Assembly: GCF_900142395.1 (NCBI RefSeq)
Contig: NZ_FRAS01000014.1
Location: forward strand, 62,001-126,000
Reading direction: 5' to 3'
DNA: 64,000 nt
Origin: Hymenobacter psychrotolerans DSM 18569
GTDB taxonomy: Bacteria; Bacteroidota; Bacteroidia; Cytophagales; Hymenobacteraceae
Position numbers and translations under genes: made by a program. Within the stretch, counting starts at the first letter, position 1, and every line of letters begins with the position of its first letter. The notes beneath the pieces were generated by a model that did no database searches, was not told the origin of the DNA, and was given only the letters and a program-made list of their open reading frames with translations. Below are positions 1-8,573 of the stretch, one piece after another.

Positions 1-2
1 GC

Positions 3-710
3 ATGTGGCTGGTGGTGTTCCTCAACTACCGCTACCTGCGCTACAGCTTCGCCAAAGGCCAGCTGGGCGTGGTGTACATCACGCTGGCCTGGGCCGTGGC
101 CATTGGCATTGGGGTGCGGGCGCTGGGCCACTTGCCCTACTTCGATTTCCTGCCCTACAAAGTCGGCAACGACATTGGCAAGCTGATGAAGCCGCTGGAG
201 CAGGCCCGCTACCAGTACGTGATGGAGCGCAACGGCGAAACCAAAATCTTCGATCAGTATCCCACCGACTCGACGTGGAAGTACAAGAGCATGGAGGTGC
301 TGAATCCCGAAACGTCCAAGCCGGTTATCACCGATTTTGAGGTGTCGGACGTGGAGGGCAACTCGTTTACGAAGGAGTTGCTGACCGGTAACAAGCTGGT
401 GCTCATCGTGCAGAATACCAACAAGACCGACCGGGAACGGTTCAAGGCCATCAACGCCCTGCTGGAAGAGGCGACCAAGTCGCGCCGCAAGATTCAGTCC
501 GTCACCATCACCAGCACCAGCCCCGCCAAGTTCGATACGTTCCGCCACGACGTGAACCTGGCCACGCCCTACTACTTCGCCGACGCCACCGTGCTGAAGT
601 CCATGATTCGCTCGAACCCCGGTCTGATGGTGCTGCAGGACGGTAAAGTGCTGGCCAAATACCACTACCACGACATTCCGGCCCTGTTCAACGTCGAGAA
701 GCTGTTTTAA
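3..710 (+). CDS. BT_3928-type DoxX/thioredoxin-fold membrane protein, C-terminal part
   Basis: The 5' end lies outside the window, so only the last 235 residues are seen. The visible part starts with a transmembrane stretch (about residues 20-45) of the DoxX type. A soluble domain follows (about residues 100-235) whose spacing suggests a thioredoxin-like fold: a LVLIVQNT strand, a helix, a VTITST strand, then GLMVLQDGKVLAKYH near the end. No CxxC pair is visible in the fold. Proteins of this build are annotated as BT_3928 family in Bacteroidota. The function is not established; a membrane-associated redox role is only a guess. Family assignment is from memory of the architecture. Confidence 0.7.
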   Translation: MWLVVFLNYRYLRYSFAKGQLGVVYITLAWAVAIGIGVRALGHLPYFDFLPYKVGNDIGKLMKPLEQARYQYVMERNGETKIFDQYPTDSTWKYKSMEVLNPETSKPVITDFEVSDVEGNSFTKELLTGNKLVLIVQNTNKTDRERFKAINALLEEATKSRRKIQSVTITSTSPAKFDTFRHDVNLATPYYFADATVLKSMIRSNPGLMVLQDGKVLAKYHYHDIPALFNVEKLF

Positions 711-715
711 TTTTT

Positions 716-837
716 AGTGACGGGGAGACAACGTGAATAAGTGAATGGTAAAAAGTGACAGGTAAATGGTAACGGGTCTTGTTGCCACTTATCGGTCACG
801 CGTAGCCTGTCGCTGTTCACCTCATCTCCCCGTTACT
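716..837. repeat. Imperfect inverted repeat between genes
   Basis: The left arm (716-737, AGTGACGGGGAGACAACGTG...) pairs with the right arm (about 814-837, ending CATCTCCCCGTTACT) with a few mismatches. The interior is itself built of GTGAATGG/GTGACAGG-like words. The element fills nearly the whole gap and looks like a REP/MITE-type intergenic palindrome rather than a terminator, because no T-run follows. Confidence 0.5.
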
Positions 838-851
838 AGCTACTTCTGCCA

Positions 852-1907
852 ATGCTCACTTTTATCCTACGGCGGCTTGGGCACGGCCTGCTGATTCTGG
901 CAGGGGTGGCCCTCACAGTGTTTTTCCTGTTTCAGGTGCTGCCCGGCGACCCGGTGGCACTGCTGGCCGGCCAGCGCTCCGACGCGGCTACCCGCGCCGC
1001 CATTGCCGCCGACCTCGGCCTCGACCAGCCCATGCCCGCGCAGCTGCTTGGCTACCTCAACGACGTGTCGCCGCTGGGCGTGCACCCGCGAGACTCCGCC
1101 GGCACGGCTAAGTACGGCGGCCTCACGCTGCTCCCGCTCGGCGGCAACGCCGTGGTGCTGAAAACGCCTTACCTGCGCCGCTCTTTCCAGAGCAATAAGG
1201 AGGTATTGACCATTCTGCTCGACCATTTCACGGGCACGCTGTGGCTGGCGCTGGCGGCCATGCTGCTGGCGGCGGTGCTCGGTATTACGTTCGGGATAGT
1301 AGCGGCGCTCAAGCCGCACTCCTGGCTCGACCGGGCGCTGATTACCACGTCGGTGCTGGGCATTTCGGTGCCTTCGTTCGTGGCCGGCATCCTGATTGCT
1401 ATTACGTTCGGGTTCTACTGGAGCCACTGGACGGGCCTTAATCTGACGGGGCAACTGTTTGAGAATGACGCCTTCACGGGGCGTCACCTGGTACTGCGCA
1501 ACCTGCTGCTGCCGGCCTTTGCGCTGGGCATCCGGCCGCTGGCCGTCATCACGCAGCTTACCCGCTCGTCCATGCTCGATGTGCTAAGCCAGGACTACAT
1601 CCGGACGGCGCGCGCCAAGGGGCTTTCCAGCTACCGCACCGTGGTGGGCCACGCCCTCAAAAACGCGCTGAACCCCGTCGTGACGGCCGTATCGGGCTGG
1701 CTGGCTTCCCTGATGGCGGGGGCGTTTTTCATCGAGTACATCTTCAACTGGAAGGGCTTGGGTACGGTCACGCTGCGGGCCGTCGAGAACCTCGATTTTC
1801 CGGTTGTGATGGGCGCTACCATCTTTATTGCGGCGCTGTTTGTGGTCGTCAATATTGCCGTAGACGTGCTTTATGCCGTGCTCGACCCGCGCGTCCGGCT
1901 TTCCTGA
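852..1907 (+). CDS. ABC transporter permease, DppB/OppB type
   Basis: This 351-residue inner-membrane permease belongs to the peptide/nickel importer class. The N-terminus has the signature MLTFILRRLGHGLLILAGV, a first membrane helix that keeps a membrane-proximal arginine pair. Residues about 125-345 form the BPD_transp_1 domain with five further helices. The cytoplasmic coupling loop reads DYIRTARAKGLS (about 245-256), the EAA-type motif contacting the ATPase. A long extracytoplasmic insert follows helix 1. No partner ATPase or binding protein is adjacent, so the substrate cannot be assigned. The gene ends directly against aroK. Confidence 0.9.
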   Translation: MLTFILRRLGHGLLILAGVALTVFFLFQVLPGDPVALLAGQRSDAATRAAIAADLGLDQPMPAQLLGYLNDVSPLGVHPRDSAGTAKYGGLTLLPLGGNAVVLKTPYLRRSFQSNKEVLTILLDHFTGTLWLALAAMLLAAVLGITFGIVAALKPHSWLDRALITTSVLGISVPSFVAGILIAITFGFYWSHWTGLNLTGQLFENDAFTGRHLVLRNLLLPAFALGIRPLAVITQLTRSSMLDVLSQDYIRTARAKGLSSYRTVVGHALKNALNPVVTAVSGWLASLMAGAFFIEYIFNWKGLGTVTLRAVENLDFPVVMGATIFIAALFVVVNIAVDVLYAVLDPRVRLS

Positions 1908-1913
1908 TTGCAC

Positions 1914-2456
1914 ATGAGCCCTGTTCCTCCTTTTCGCCAGCTGCACCTGGTTGGGATGCCCGGCGCAGGCAAAACCACGCTGGGCCGGGCATTGGCCGTG
2001 GCCTACCAGGTGCCGTTTCTGGATCTTGACGAAGAAATCACGCGGCGCGAGCAGCGGAGCATAGCCGCTATTTTCGCGGCCGAAGGCGAAGCCTATTTCC
2101 GGGGACGGGAAGCGGCTGTACTCCGCGAGGTGCTGCAGCGGCCGGGCGCCTTCGTGCTGGCTACGGGCGGCGGCACACCCTGCTTTCACCACAACCTGGA
2201 GGCGCTGCAGCAAACCGGCTTGGTGCTGTATCTGGAAGTGCCCGTGCCCGAGTTAGTGCGGCGGGTGCTGGCTTCGGCTGCTACCCGGCCGCTGCTGGCG
2301 GCTGCGCCTACTGCCGAGGCCTTGCGGGAGCGGCTGGATGAAACCTTGCGGGCTAGAACGCAGTTTTACGCCCGTGCATCGTTGTGCTGCACGGCGCCGG
2401 CCTGCACCGTAGAAGACGTGCAGCGCCTGCTCGGCGCCTATTACACCACGGGCTGA
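1914..2456 (+). CDS. aroK: Shikimate kinase
   Basis: Cytoplasmic ATP-dependent phosphorylation of shikimate to shikimate 3-phosphate, step five of the chorismate pathway. The 180-residue protein has the P-loop GMPGAGKTT (14-22), the substrate-binding DLDEEI (37-42), a FRGRE stretch, the GGG loop in ATGGGTPC (about 83-90), and the ATP-lid arginine in RPLL (about 124). Length and motif order are typical. I chose ATG 1914; a TTG six bases upstream overlaps nothing useful. It begins 6 bases after the permease stop, so the two are probably cotranscribed, though the functional link is unclear. Confidence 0.93.
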   Translation: MSPVPPFRQLHLVGMPGAGKTTLGRALAVAYQVPFLDLDEEITRREQRSIAAIFAAEGEAYFRGREAAVLREVLQRPGAFVLATGGGTPCFHHNLEALQQTGLVLYLEVPVPELVRRVLASAATRPLLAAAPTAEALRERLDETLRARTQFYARASLCCTAPACTVEDVQRLLGAYYTTG

Positions 2457-2492
2457 TTTACCTCCGGCACCGCTTCTTTACGCAATGCTGCG

Positions 2493-2500
2493 TACTTTTG
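2493..2500 (+). promoter_or_regulatory. Bacteroidota -7 promoter element (TACTTTTG)
   Basis: A perfect TAnnTTTG match lies 25 bases before the hydroxylase ATG. No convincing TTG -33 element is seen at the expected spacing, so the call rests on the -7 box and position. Confidence 0.4.
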
Positions 2501-2525
2501 GGCCTTGAATCAGATACTTGCTTCC

Positions 2526-3203
2526 ATGAACCAGACTGCTTCTGCTACCCCCGCTCCCGACGTGAAACCCCGGCCAACTACCGCCTCAAACCCCGTGAAA
2601 CCAAAGCACAAAGGGTCGGCGCAACTGTTTGAGAATCCGATGCTGGAGCGGCTTACGCACACACATATTGCGGCCCCGCTCAGCATCTTTTTTGCCGTAG
2701 CCGCCGTGAGCCTGTACTACAGCCTGAGCCAAGGCCTGCTCAATGGCCTGTCGGCTTTCGGGCTGTTTCTGGCCGGCTGGTTTCTCTTTACGCTGGCCGA
2801 ATACCTGATGCATCGCTACGTGTATCACATCAAGGCCGATACGCCGCGCAAAGCCAAGTTTCAGTACACCATGCACGGCGTGCACCACGAGTACCCGAAA
2901 GACAAGACCCGCCTGGCCATGCCGCCCATCCTGACGGTGTTTGTCACGTCGCTGCTGTTCTTCATCTTCCGGTTTACGTTCGGTAATGCGGGCTTCGGGC
3001 TGCTGGCGGGCTTCGTGTTCGGCTACGCGCTGTACCTGTTTGTGCACTACGCCATCCACGTCTACGCGCCCCCGAAAAACTTCCTGAAAGTGTGGTGGCA
3101 CCACCACGCCCAGCACCACTACCGCCAGGACGAAATTGCCTTCGGCGTGAGCACTACCCTATGGGACCACATTGTAGGGACCATGCCCGACAAAAAGCAA
3201 TAG
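2526..3203 (+). CDS. Fatty acid hydroxylase / sterol desaturase superfamily protein
   Basis: A 225-residue integral membrane di-iron enzyme. Hydrophobic helices around residues 50-90 and 140-180 bracket the clustered histidines that bind the iron pair: HRYVYH (about 102), HGVHHEY (about 119), HYAIH, and HHHAQHH (about 197). The spacing resembles Scs7/FA2H-type lipid 2-hydroxylases, so hydroxylation of acyl chains of membrane lipids, perhaps sphingolipids or lipid A-type acyls, is plausible. The exact substrate is inference. ATG 2526 was preferred over an upstream TTG because it lies just downstream of a -7 box. The gene is monocistronic and is followed by a strong terminator. Confidence 0.82.
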   Translation: MNQTASATPAPDVKPRPTTASNPVKPKHKGSAQLFENPMLERLTHTHIAAPLSIFFAVAAVSLYYSLSQGLLNGLSAFGLFLAGWFLFTLAEYLMHRYVYHIKADTPRKAKFQYTMHGVHHEYPKDKTRLAMPPILTVFVTSLLFFIFRFTFGNAGFGLLAGFVFGYALYLFVHYAIHVYAPPKNFLKVWWHHHAQHHYRQDEIAFGVSTTLWDHIVGTMPDKKQ

Positions 3204-3223
3204 AGGCACTCTCTGTATAGCTA

Positions 3224-3259
3224 CAAAAAAAGCCTGCCGGTTTCGGCAGGCTTTTTTTG
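3224..3259 (+). terminator. Rho-independent terminator
   Basis: A-rich lead, GCCTGCCG stem, GTTT loop, CGGCAGGC stem and a seven-T run. The flanking A and T runs make it potentially bidirectional. Confidence 0.9.
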
Positions 3260-5207
3260 TAATCAGCGAATAGTACATTCAGAAAAAGGAATTTTAATTA
3301 TTACAGTGGAATATTCAATTTAAGCATGAAAATACTTTGTTTCAGCTGCTTATGCCTTGTGTTGAGTTGATAGCCACTTAGACTATTCGTAGCTTTCGGA
3401 CTTATAAGCAGCTAAGCTGGCTTGGACTTTTCATTCACGAAATCGTTAGAGCGTCACGTCCCCTTTATGAAAAAAAACTACAGTATCCTTGCTGGCCTTC
3501 TGGCTAGTGTAGGCACACTGCCGGCCACCGCCCAGCATGAGTTTACAAACGCGAATATGGGAGCGTATACCCAGGATTTTAACACATTAAGCGGGAGCTC
3601 CTTTTCTAACAACAACACCATTAAGGGGGTATATGCTCAGGCGGAGTTCGGTACTACGCCCTTTACTCCAACCGTAATTGCCTCTAACGACGGCTCAAAC
3701 ATAGCAGCCAACTACTACTACCACTTTGGGGATGTAGGTAGTACAGACCGTTCCTTTGGCGGAATAGCATCTACCACTACGATGGAACCGGGCATGTGGG
3801 GCTGCGGCTGAAGAACAGCAGCACCTCCATCATCCGTAGCCTGGACATTGTGTATGCTATGGAGCACTGGTACAACTCGGGGAAAGTAGATAGAGCGCGT
3901 GTTGACGTATCGTATCAGAAGCGGGCTGCCGGTTCTACAATTACTAGCCTGCTCAGCGGCTCAGGCACTTGGACGGCAATTCCGAATCTGGGCGTCGATG
4001 CGCCCTCTACTGCAACAGTTATTGCCAGCCGCGACGGAAACTCCATTTCTAATCGTCGGGTGAAGCAGGCTACGCTCAGTGACATCAATCTGGCCCCCGG
4101 CGAAGAAATTATGATTCGATGGAGCTACCTGCTGAACAACACCACCAACGGTAACGGCCTTTCTATCGACGACGTCACTATTTCGGCCTTCACAAACGTC
4201 TTCTACTCCAAAACAGCAGGTAATATTGAGCTTGCTACGAATTGGAGTTCAACTCCGGATGGTACTGGGGCACTGCCAGGCAACTTCAGCTTCTCGCTGC
4301 CTAACGCAACGTATTACGTTCAGGGGAATACAATAACTTCAGGTAGCAATGCATCCAGTCGCATCAACGGTACCAACGCTGGAGTTTGGACGGTAAATGG
4401 TGCAAACTCGCGTGTGGTAATTGGCCTGCCTGGCGCCACGACTCCTACCCGCTTGTACCTGTTCAATGATGACAATATCGTCGGCAAAGTAGATGTAAGC
4501 AGCAATGCGGCCCTAGCAATCCAGCAGCCTAATTATTCTTTCACACTTGGGCAGCTTGACAATACCAGCACAGTTGAATACTATACCTCGTCGAGTGCGA
4601 TGAATATAGCGCCGTTGGCATACGGGAACCTCAAGCTGACTGCTGCCGGAAATAAGGTGCTTACAGGCAATACCCTGGTAAACGGAACGCTTACTTTCGC
4701 CACAGGACCTGACTTGTTCCTGGGTGATTATAACCTGACTATCCAGCGCGGTGGCGGCATATCTGGCACCACTTCGTCTTCCTACATTGTAACGAATGGC
4801 ATAGGCCGCCTGAGCCAGACTGTATCCAACAGCGGTGCTGACGTGCTGTTCCCGATTGGCTCCTCAGCCACCAGCTACACTCCGGCCCTGCTACAGCAGC
4901 CTAACAGCACCACTGCCCGCAACGAGGACGTGTTTTCTGTGCGTGTGATTGATGGCCTCTTCCGCCGCTACGATGCCGATGGGAATGGAGTAGCCGGTAC
5001 GGAAGTATTGGCCGCCAACGTGAAGAAAACCTGGCTGGTAGACGAAGAGGTGACCGGCAACTCGGATGTGAAGATGACCCTGCAGTGGAATACTGCGGAC
5101 GAAGTAAGCACGGGAGATGACCAAACCCGGTTTGATCGTACAAAAGCCTATATCGGGCACTTCATCAACCGACCTAACCTGCCGCCCACTTACGATAAGG
5201 CGGTGGT

Positions 5208-5660
5208 CTAAGTCAGAGTGAGGTTGTGATTGTCAATGACAATTTTAATTCGGGCTGCGTGCATCGTCAGGGATTTACTGAACGAGCAGGTTTTGCGCAC
5301 GAGGACCGCACAGCGTTGACGCAAGGAGCAATTGAGGGCTTCCACGATGCTGGTCTGACCCTCTGCTTTGGGGCATGGGCGGTGCGGGCCAGTGGGCAGG
5401 GCTTCCGCGTAGGCCGGAAACAGGTCGGTGAAATACCAGCAGTGCCGCCGGTAGCGGCGCGGTAGCGCGGCCCACAAGCGGCGGGCCGTGGCCGCATCGC
5501 GGCGGCCCAGCACCCAGGCCACCACGCGCCGGCTGGCGCGCTCGACGGCCAACCAGAGCCATACCTTGCGCCGTTTGCGGCCCACAAACGTCCACATCTC
5601 ATCAAGTTCGAGGGCCTCCCACTGCCGGCGCTGGGCCTTTTTCGGCCGCCGCCGGGGCAA
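5208..5660 (-). CDS. insB: IS1-family transposase catalytic part (InsB-like)
   Basis: The DDE-type catalytic half of the IS1 transposase. Visible motifs are ELDEMWTFVG (first Asp), WYFTDLFPAY (second Asp) and TSIVEALNCSLRQRC (Glu region, followed by the LVRKTCSFSKS tail typical of InsB). The product is probably made as a fusion with InsA rather than from its own start. The annotated TTG is only the first possible start in the frame, and the frame stays open upstream through the A8 run at 5682-5689. The stop codon lies inside the left inverted repeat region. Both partner frames are intact, so the element may still be mobile. Confidence 0.88.
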   Translation of the reverse strand: MPRRRPKKAQRRQWEALELDEMWTFVGRKRRKVWLWLAVERASRRVVAWVLGRRDAATARRLWAALPRRYRRHCWYFTDLFPAYAEALPTGPHRPCPKAEGQTSIVEALNCSLRQRCAVLVRKTCSFSKSLTMHAARIKIVIDNHNLTLT

Positions 5661-5667
5661 GGGTGGG

Positions 5668-5931
5668 CTAGGTTGCTGCGCTTTTTTTTGCCAGTTTGGC
5701 CACGGTCATGCGCGAGACGCCCGTCACGCGCACGATGCTGCGCTGAGAGTTGCGCTCGGCCAGCAGCTTTTCCACCTGGGCGTAGCGCGCCGCCCGCGCG
5801 GGGCCAGCCGGCTGCAGCGTGCCTTGGAAACCGCAGGCTTTGCACTGGTATTTGGCCCGCCCGCCGGTGCTGCCGTTTTTGCGCACTTGCTCGCTCGAGC
5901 AACGCCCGCACAGTTGAGTCGTGACTATCAT
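5668..5931 (-). CDS. insA: IS1-family InsA DNA-binding protein
   Basis: An 87-residue zinc-finger plus helix-turn-helix protein that binds the element's ends and is the N-terminal part of the fused transposase. The zinc finger is CGRCSSEQVRKNG...YQCKACG with two CxxC pairs; the HTH is in RSIVRVTGVSRMTVAKL. It ends just after an eight-A run (5682-5689) that can serve as a slippage site. If one A is lost, translation passes LAKKAQQPSPPLPRR into InsB. In IS1 itself the fusion is made by ribosomal frameshifting; which mechanism works here is inference. Confidence 0.88.
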   Translation of the reverse strand: MIVTTQLCGRCSSEQVRKNGSTGGRAKYQCKACGFQGTLQPAGPARAARYAQVEKLLAERNSQRSIVRVTGVSRMTVAKLAKKSAAT

Positions 5932-6635
5932 AAGCCCAATACGTCAATCACTTGTGTTTAGACCACCGCCTACGATAAAACGGCCCCACTTGCAGCATAT
6001 CAGGGCTTTCCTAACACCAGTTTCAGAGTAAACCGCTCTGGTATCACCAGCTTCTCGCCCTTCGCTGTTTCCTCACGGGCTGATGCGCCTCTGCCTGTGA
6101 CGCTGGTTGCCTTTGGAGCGGTGCGGGATGGCGCCGTGGTGCGCTGCGACTGGAAGACGGCTTCCGAGCAGAACAACCGCCGGTTTGTGGTGGAGCGTAG
6201 CGCCAACGGCCAGGATTTCACGGCCCTCGGCACTGTAGCCGGCAGCGGCACTACTTCTACCGCCCGCAGCTATTCTTATACCGATGTAGCGCCGCTGGCC
6301 GGCACGGCTTACTACCGCCTGCGCCAGGAAGACACCGACGGTACGGCTGCCTACTCGCCGGTAGTGGCCGTGCAGGGCTGCGCTGGCTGCGGCGTTGGGC
6401 GCCTGGCGCTGGCTGTAGCACCTAACCCGGGCACCGGCCTGTTCCGCCTCCTCGACCAGCACAACGCGCCGCTTGCCATTACGGGCACGGTGAGTAACCT
6501 GATGGGGCAGACCGTACGCGAACTGCACGCGGAAGCCACCCTTGACCTGAGCACTCAGCCTGCCGGGGTGTACCTGCTGCGCGTCAGCACGGCCCAGGGC
6601 CCCCAGGTGCTGCGGGTTGTGAAGGAATAGTAGCC

Positions 6636-6697
6636 CACTACCCACCGAACAAAAAAGGCCGCTCCCAGGAGCGGCCTTTTTTGTTCGGTGGGTAGTG
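6636..6697. terminator. Long-armed bidirectional terminator
   Basis: Two 30-base arms match perfectly (CACTACCCACCGAAC... / ...GTTCGGTGGGTAGTG) around a two-base loop, with A6 and T6 blocks inside the stem. It sits between convergent genes and can stop transcription from both sides. The arms are far longer than an ordinary terminator needs. Confidence 0.85.
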
Positions 6698-6718
6698 TAG
6701 CAAAGACTCGGGTAGCGG

Positions 6719-6892
6719 CTAGCGCCGGATGCGGCTGATAACGAGCCAGAGCAGGAACACTACCAGAAACACGCCGATGATGCCCGTCCAGGCTCCGGCT
6801 TTGAAAATGGTGCCAATGGCGTCGCAGCCGCTCAGCGAGAAAGTCAGCAGCACCAGCAGGGCCGCGAGAAACGGAAAACGTAGGCTATTCAT
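6719..6892 (-). CDS. Small lipoprotein with one membrane helix
   Basis: A 57-residue protein beginning MNSLRFPFLAALLVLL. The signal peptide ends in a lipobox (LSGC, Cys at about 24). A short linker DAIGTIFKAGAWTGIIGV follows, then a second hydrophobic helix and a basic tail ISRIRR. Similar mini-proteins with a xGxIFKAGxWTGI segment occur in Bacteroidota, with no known function. I start at this ATG because the upstream extension is not signal-like. The gene is convergent with the broken T9SS gene. Confidence 0.65.
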   Translation of the reverse strand: MNSLRFPFLAALLVLLTFSLSGCDAIGTIFKAGAWTGIIGVFLVVFLLWLVISRIRR

Positions 6893-7156
6893 GGCGGGCG
6901 GAGAGAAGTGAACAAACAGCCGCCCTACGCAGCGGGCGGCTTTGCATAGGCATACTAGGCTACTCGCAAAAAGGTTAGCCGGCCCCGGCCCAGGCAAAAC
7001 GGCCGCCCTGCCAGCGCCCCGACGTACGCTCCGTACCGACGGACGGCAGCGCCTGTCTGCTATGCGTCATGCCGGAAGATGATTTTGCTCATTCCGCTGC
7101 CACCCCCGATTCTGTAGATTGCCTGCCTTTTCCAGCCTTCCTTCCTTCTCTGTCCT

Positions 7157-7966
7157 ATGGCCACGTCGCTGCTCATTCTCACCGACTTTTTTCAGGCTGC
7201 AAACCGCGCCCTCGACTACGCCACCAACCTGGCCGAGCCGCTTAAAGCGCGCCTCGTACTGCTGCACGTGCGCCGCAACTCCGTTATCGACCCGGAAATG
7301 TTCACCGGCGAACTGTCGAATCTGAGCAAGGAGGCCATTGCGCTGGCCCTGCACAGTGTGGCCGGCAATCTGTCGGTGCCGGTAGTGGCGGAGGTTGGGC
7401 ACGGGCGGGTGGCGTCGGCCGTTGCCGATGCCGTAAGCCGGCACCATCCGGCCCTGATTGTGCTGGGCCGCCCCAACTACGATGGCACCCCCGACGAGTT
7501 GGTGCAGACTACTTCGCTTGATATTCTGCGCACCACACCGTACCCTATGCTGGTGGTGCCGCACGCCGTAGCCTCTACGGCACCGCCGCGCCGGATATTG
7601 CTGGCCGTTGATGGCGAGCCATTTACGCTGGGAGAATACACCGGTGCCGCCCGCCAGCTGCTCACCGACCTGGGCGCCGAGCTGACGGTGCTGCACGTGG
7701 CCAACGATACCGCCGAAACCGAGGCGCTTGATACTGTGCTGCGTACCGGCCTCGCCACCGATTTGCAGGCTATGGTGCGCGTCCGCACCGTGGCAGCCAG
7801 CACGCCGGCGGAGGGCATTCTGGCAACCGCGCAGCCCACCGACTTCGACTTGGTGGTTGTTATAGCCCGGCAGCATAGCTTCTTGGGCAAGCTTTTCCAT
7901 CGGAGCGTAACGGCGCAGGTGCTGGTGCATAGCACGGTTCCGGTGCTGGTCCTGACGGCTAAGTAG
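7157..7966 (+). CDS. Universal stress protein with two tandem Usp domains
   Basis: A cytoplasmic 269-residue protein made of two Usp domains. Domain 1 (about 1-140) opens with SLLILTDFFQAANRALDYA and contains IVLGRPNYDG; domain 2 (about 148-269) opens RRILLAVDGEPF and ends VLVHSTVPVLVLTAK. The ATP-binding GxxGSxxS-like glycine loop is weak in both halves, so ATP binding is uncertain. Usp proteins promote survival under stress through unknown partners. The gene stands alone between a divergent lipoprotein gene and a dead TlpA-like gene. Confidence 0.85.
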   Translation: MATSLLILTDFFQAANRALDYATNLAEPLKARLVLLHVRRNSVIDPEMFTGELSNLSKEAIALALHSVAGNLSVPVVAEVGHGRVASAVADAVSRHHPALIVLGRPNYDGTPDELVQTTSLDILRTTPYPMLVVPHAVASTAPPRRILLAVDGEPFTLGEYTGAARQLLTDLGAELTVLHVANDTAETEALDTVLRTGLATDLQAMVRVRTVAASTPAEGILATAQPTDFDLVVVIARQHSFLGKLFHRSVTAQVLVHSTVPVLVLTAK

Positions 7967-8029
7967 CAGCGGCAACTAACACACTAGGCAGCCGCTGCCA
8001 GCCAGGCAGGAGGGGGGGCTGGTGTAGGA

Positions 8030-8380
8030 GTGGTTTGTTGTCAGTTGGAAATGTGCCTGATTGCTGGTGCCCCCTGTCTGGCCGAAATGCCCGCATCCAG
8101 GCGCTTTATGAGAGGGTAGACTATGGTAAAGTGGCCTTCGTGATGATTTCGCTGGATCAGCAGCCCGCAAAAGCCACGGCGCTATTTCGCCGCTATAGCC
8201 TGCCGCTCTACTTGCCGGCTGGCGCGCGGCTACTCCTCTCGATTCTCGGGCCATTCCGGCCACCATCATTCTGGCCCCGACGGACAGGTTGCTGCCCGCC
8301 ACGAGGGCATAGCCGACTATAACACCCCCGAATTTCGGGCGGCCCTCAAAAATCTGGCTGCCGGCGCCGCCGCCAACTAA
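8030..8380 (+). pseudogene. Decayed TlpA-like thioredoxin-family gene
   Basis: Pieces of a thiol-disulphide oxidoreductase are readable only by switching frames. APCLAEMPA stands where WCxPCxxEMP would be expected. In another frame IQALYERVDYGKVAFVMISLDQQP is the usual TlpA helix-strand segment. In a third, DSRAIPATIILAPDG (cis-Pro and DG turn) is followed after a one-base loss by GQVAARHEGIADYNTPEFR and AALKNLAAG up to TAA at 8380. At least two frameshifts and loss of the N-terminal signal region make it non-functional. The family assignment is by motif reading. Confidence 0.7.
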
Positions 8381-8573
8381 AACAGCAGTGTCTAGCGGTA
8401 TCTGCCACGCCCGGGCTACCCCGGTCGTAGCGGCGCCGTTATATTCCGCCGCCATTTGCGTATCCCGAAACCACCTGTTCGTGCGAAATTCCCTGCGTTT
8501 TGGGTAGGGCCGTGGAGTGAGCCGCACGCGGCAGTATCCTTGGGTGGCTAACCCAGCGTAAGCAGGCGTACTG

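Larger units (their letters stand above)
5199..5970 (-). mobile_element. IS1-family insertion sequence, complete
   Basis: The 772-bp element has 13-bp perfect terminal inverted repeats (GGCGGTGGTCTAA at both ends, in inverted orientation). They begin GGnnnTG as in the IS1 family. An 8-bp direct duplication TACGATAA flanks it at 5191-5198 and 5971-5978. It encodes InsA- and InsB-like reading frames on the minus strand. Element length, duplication length and two-frame organisation all match IS1 (768 bp). Intact ends and duplication suggest a recent insertion. Confidence 0.95.
3467..6630 (+). pseudogene. Type IX secretion (T9SS type A sorting) protein gene, frameshifted and IS-interrupted
   Basis: Read without the IS element and with one frame correction, this is one gene of about 794 codons. 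It starts MKKNYSILAGLLASVG with a signal peptide ending TATAQ-like (PATAQ) and ends with a T9SS sorting domain (VAPNPGTGLFRLL ... LDLSTQPAGVYLLRV). Lesion 1 is near 3780: the reading frame changes so that DGTGHVGLRLKN continues the upstream GGIASTTT. Lesion 2 is the IS1-family insertion within codons for YDK/TAPLAAY. The 8-bp duplication (TACGATAA) flanks the IS; precise removal restores the frame. The upstream half is beta-rich and Asn/Thr-rich; the intact protein would be secreted or surface-bound. The substrate is unknown. Confidence 0.85.

Noticed and set aside
5267..5947. A 226-codon minus-strand frame inside the IS element
   Set aside because: It overlaps InsA and InsB out of frame and has neither zinc-finger nor DDE motifs.
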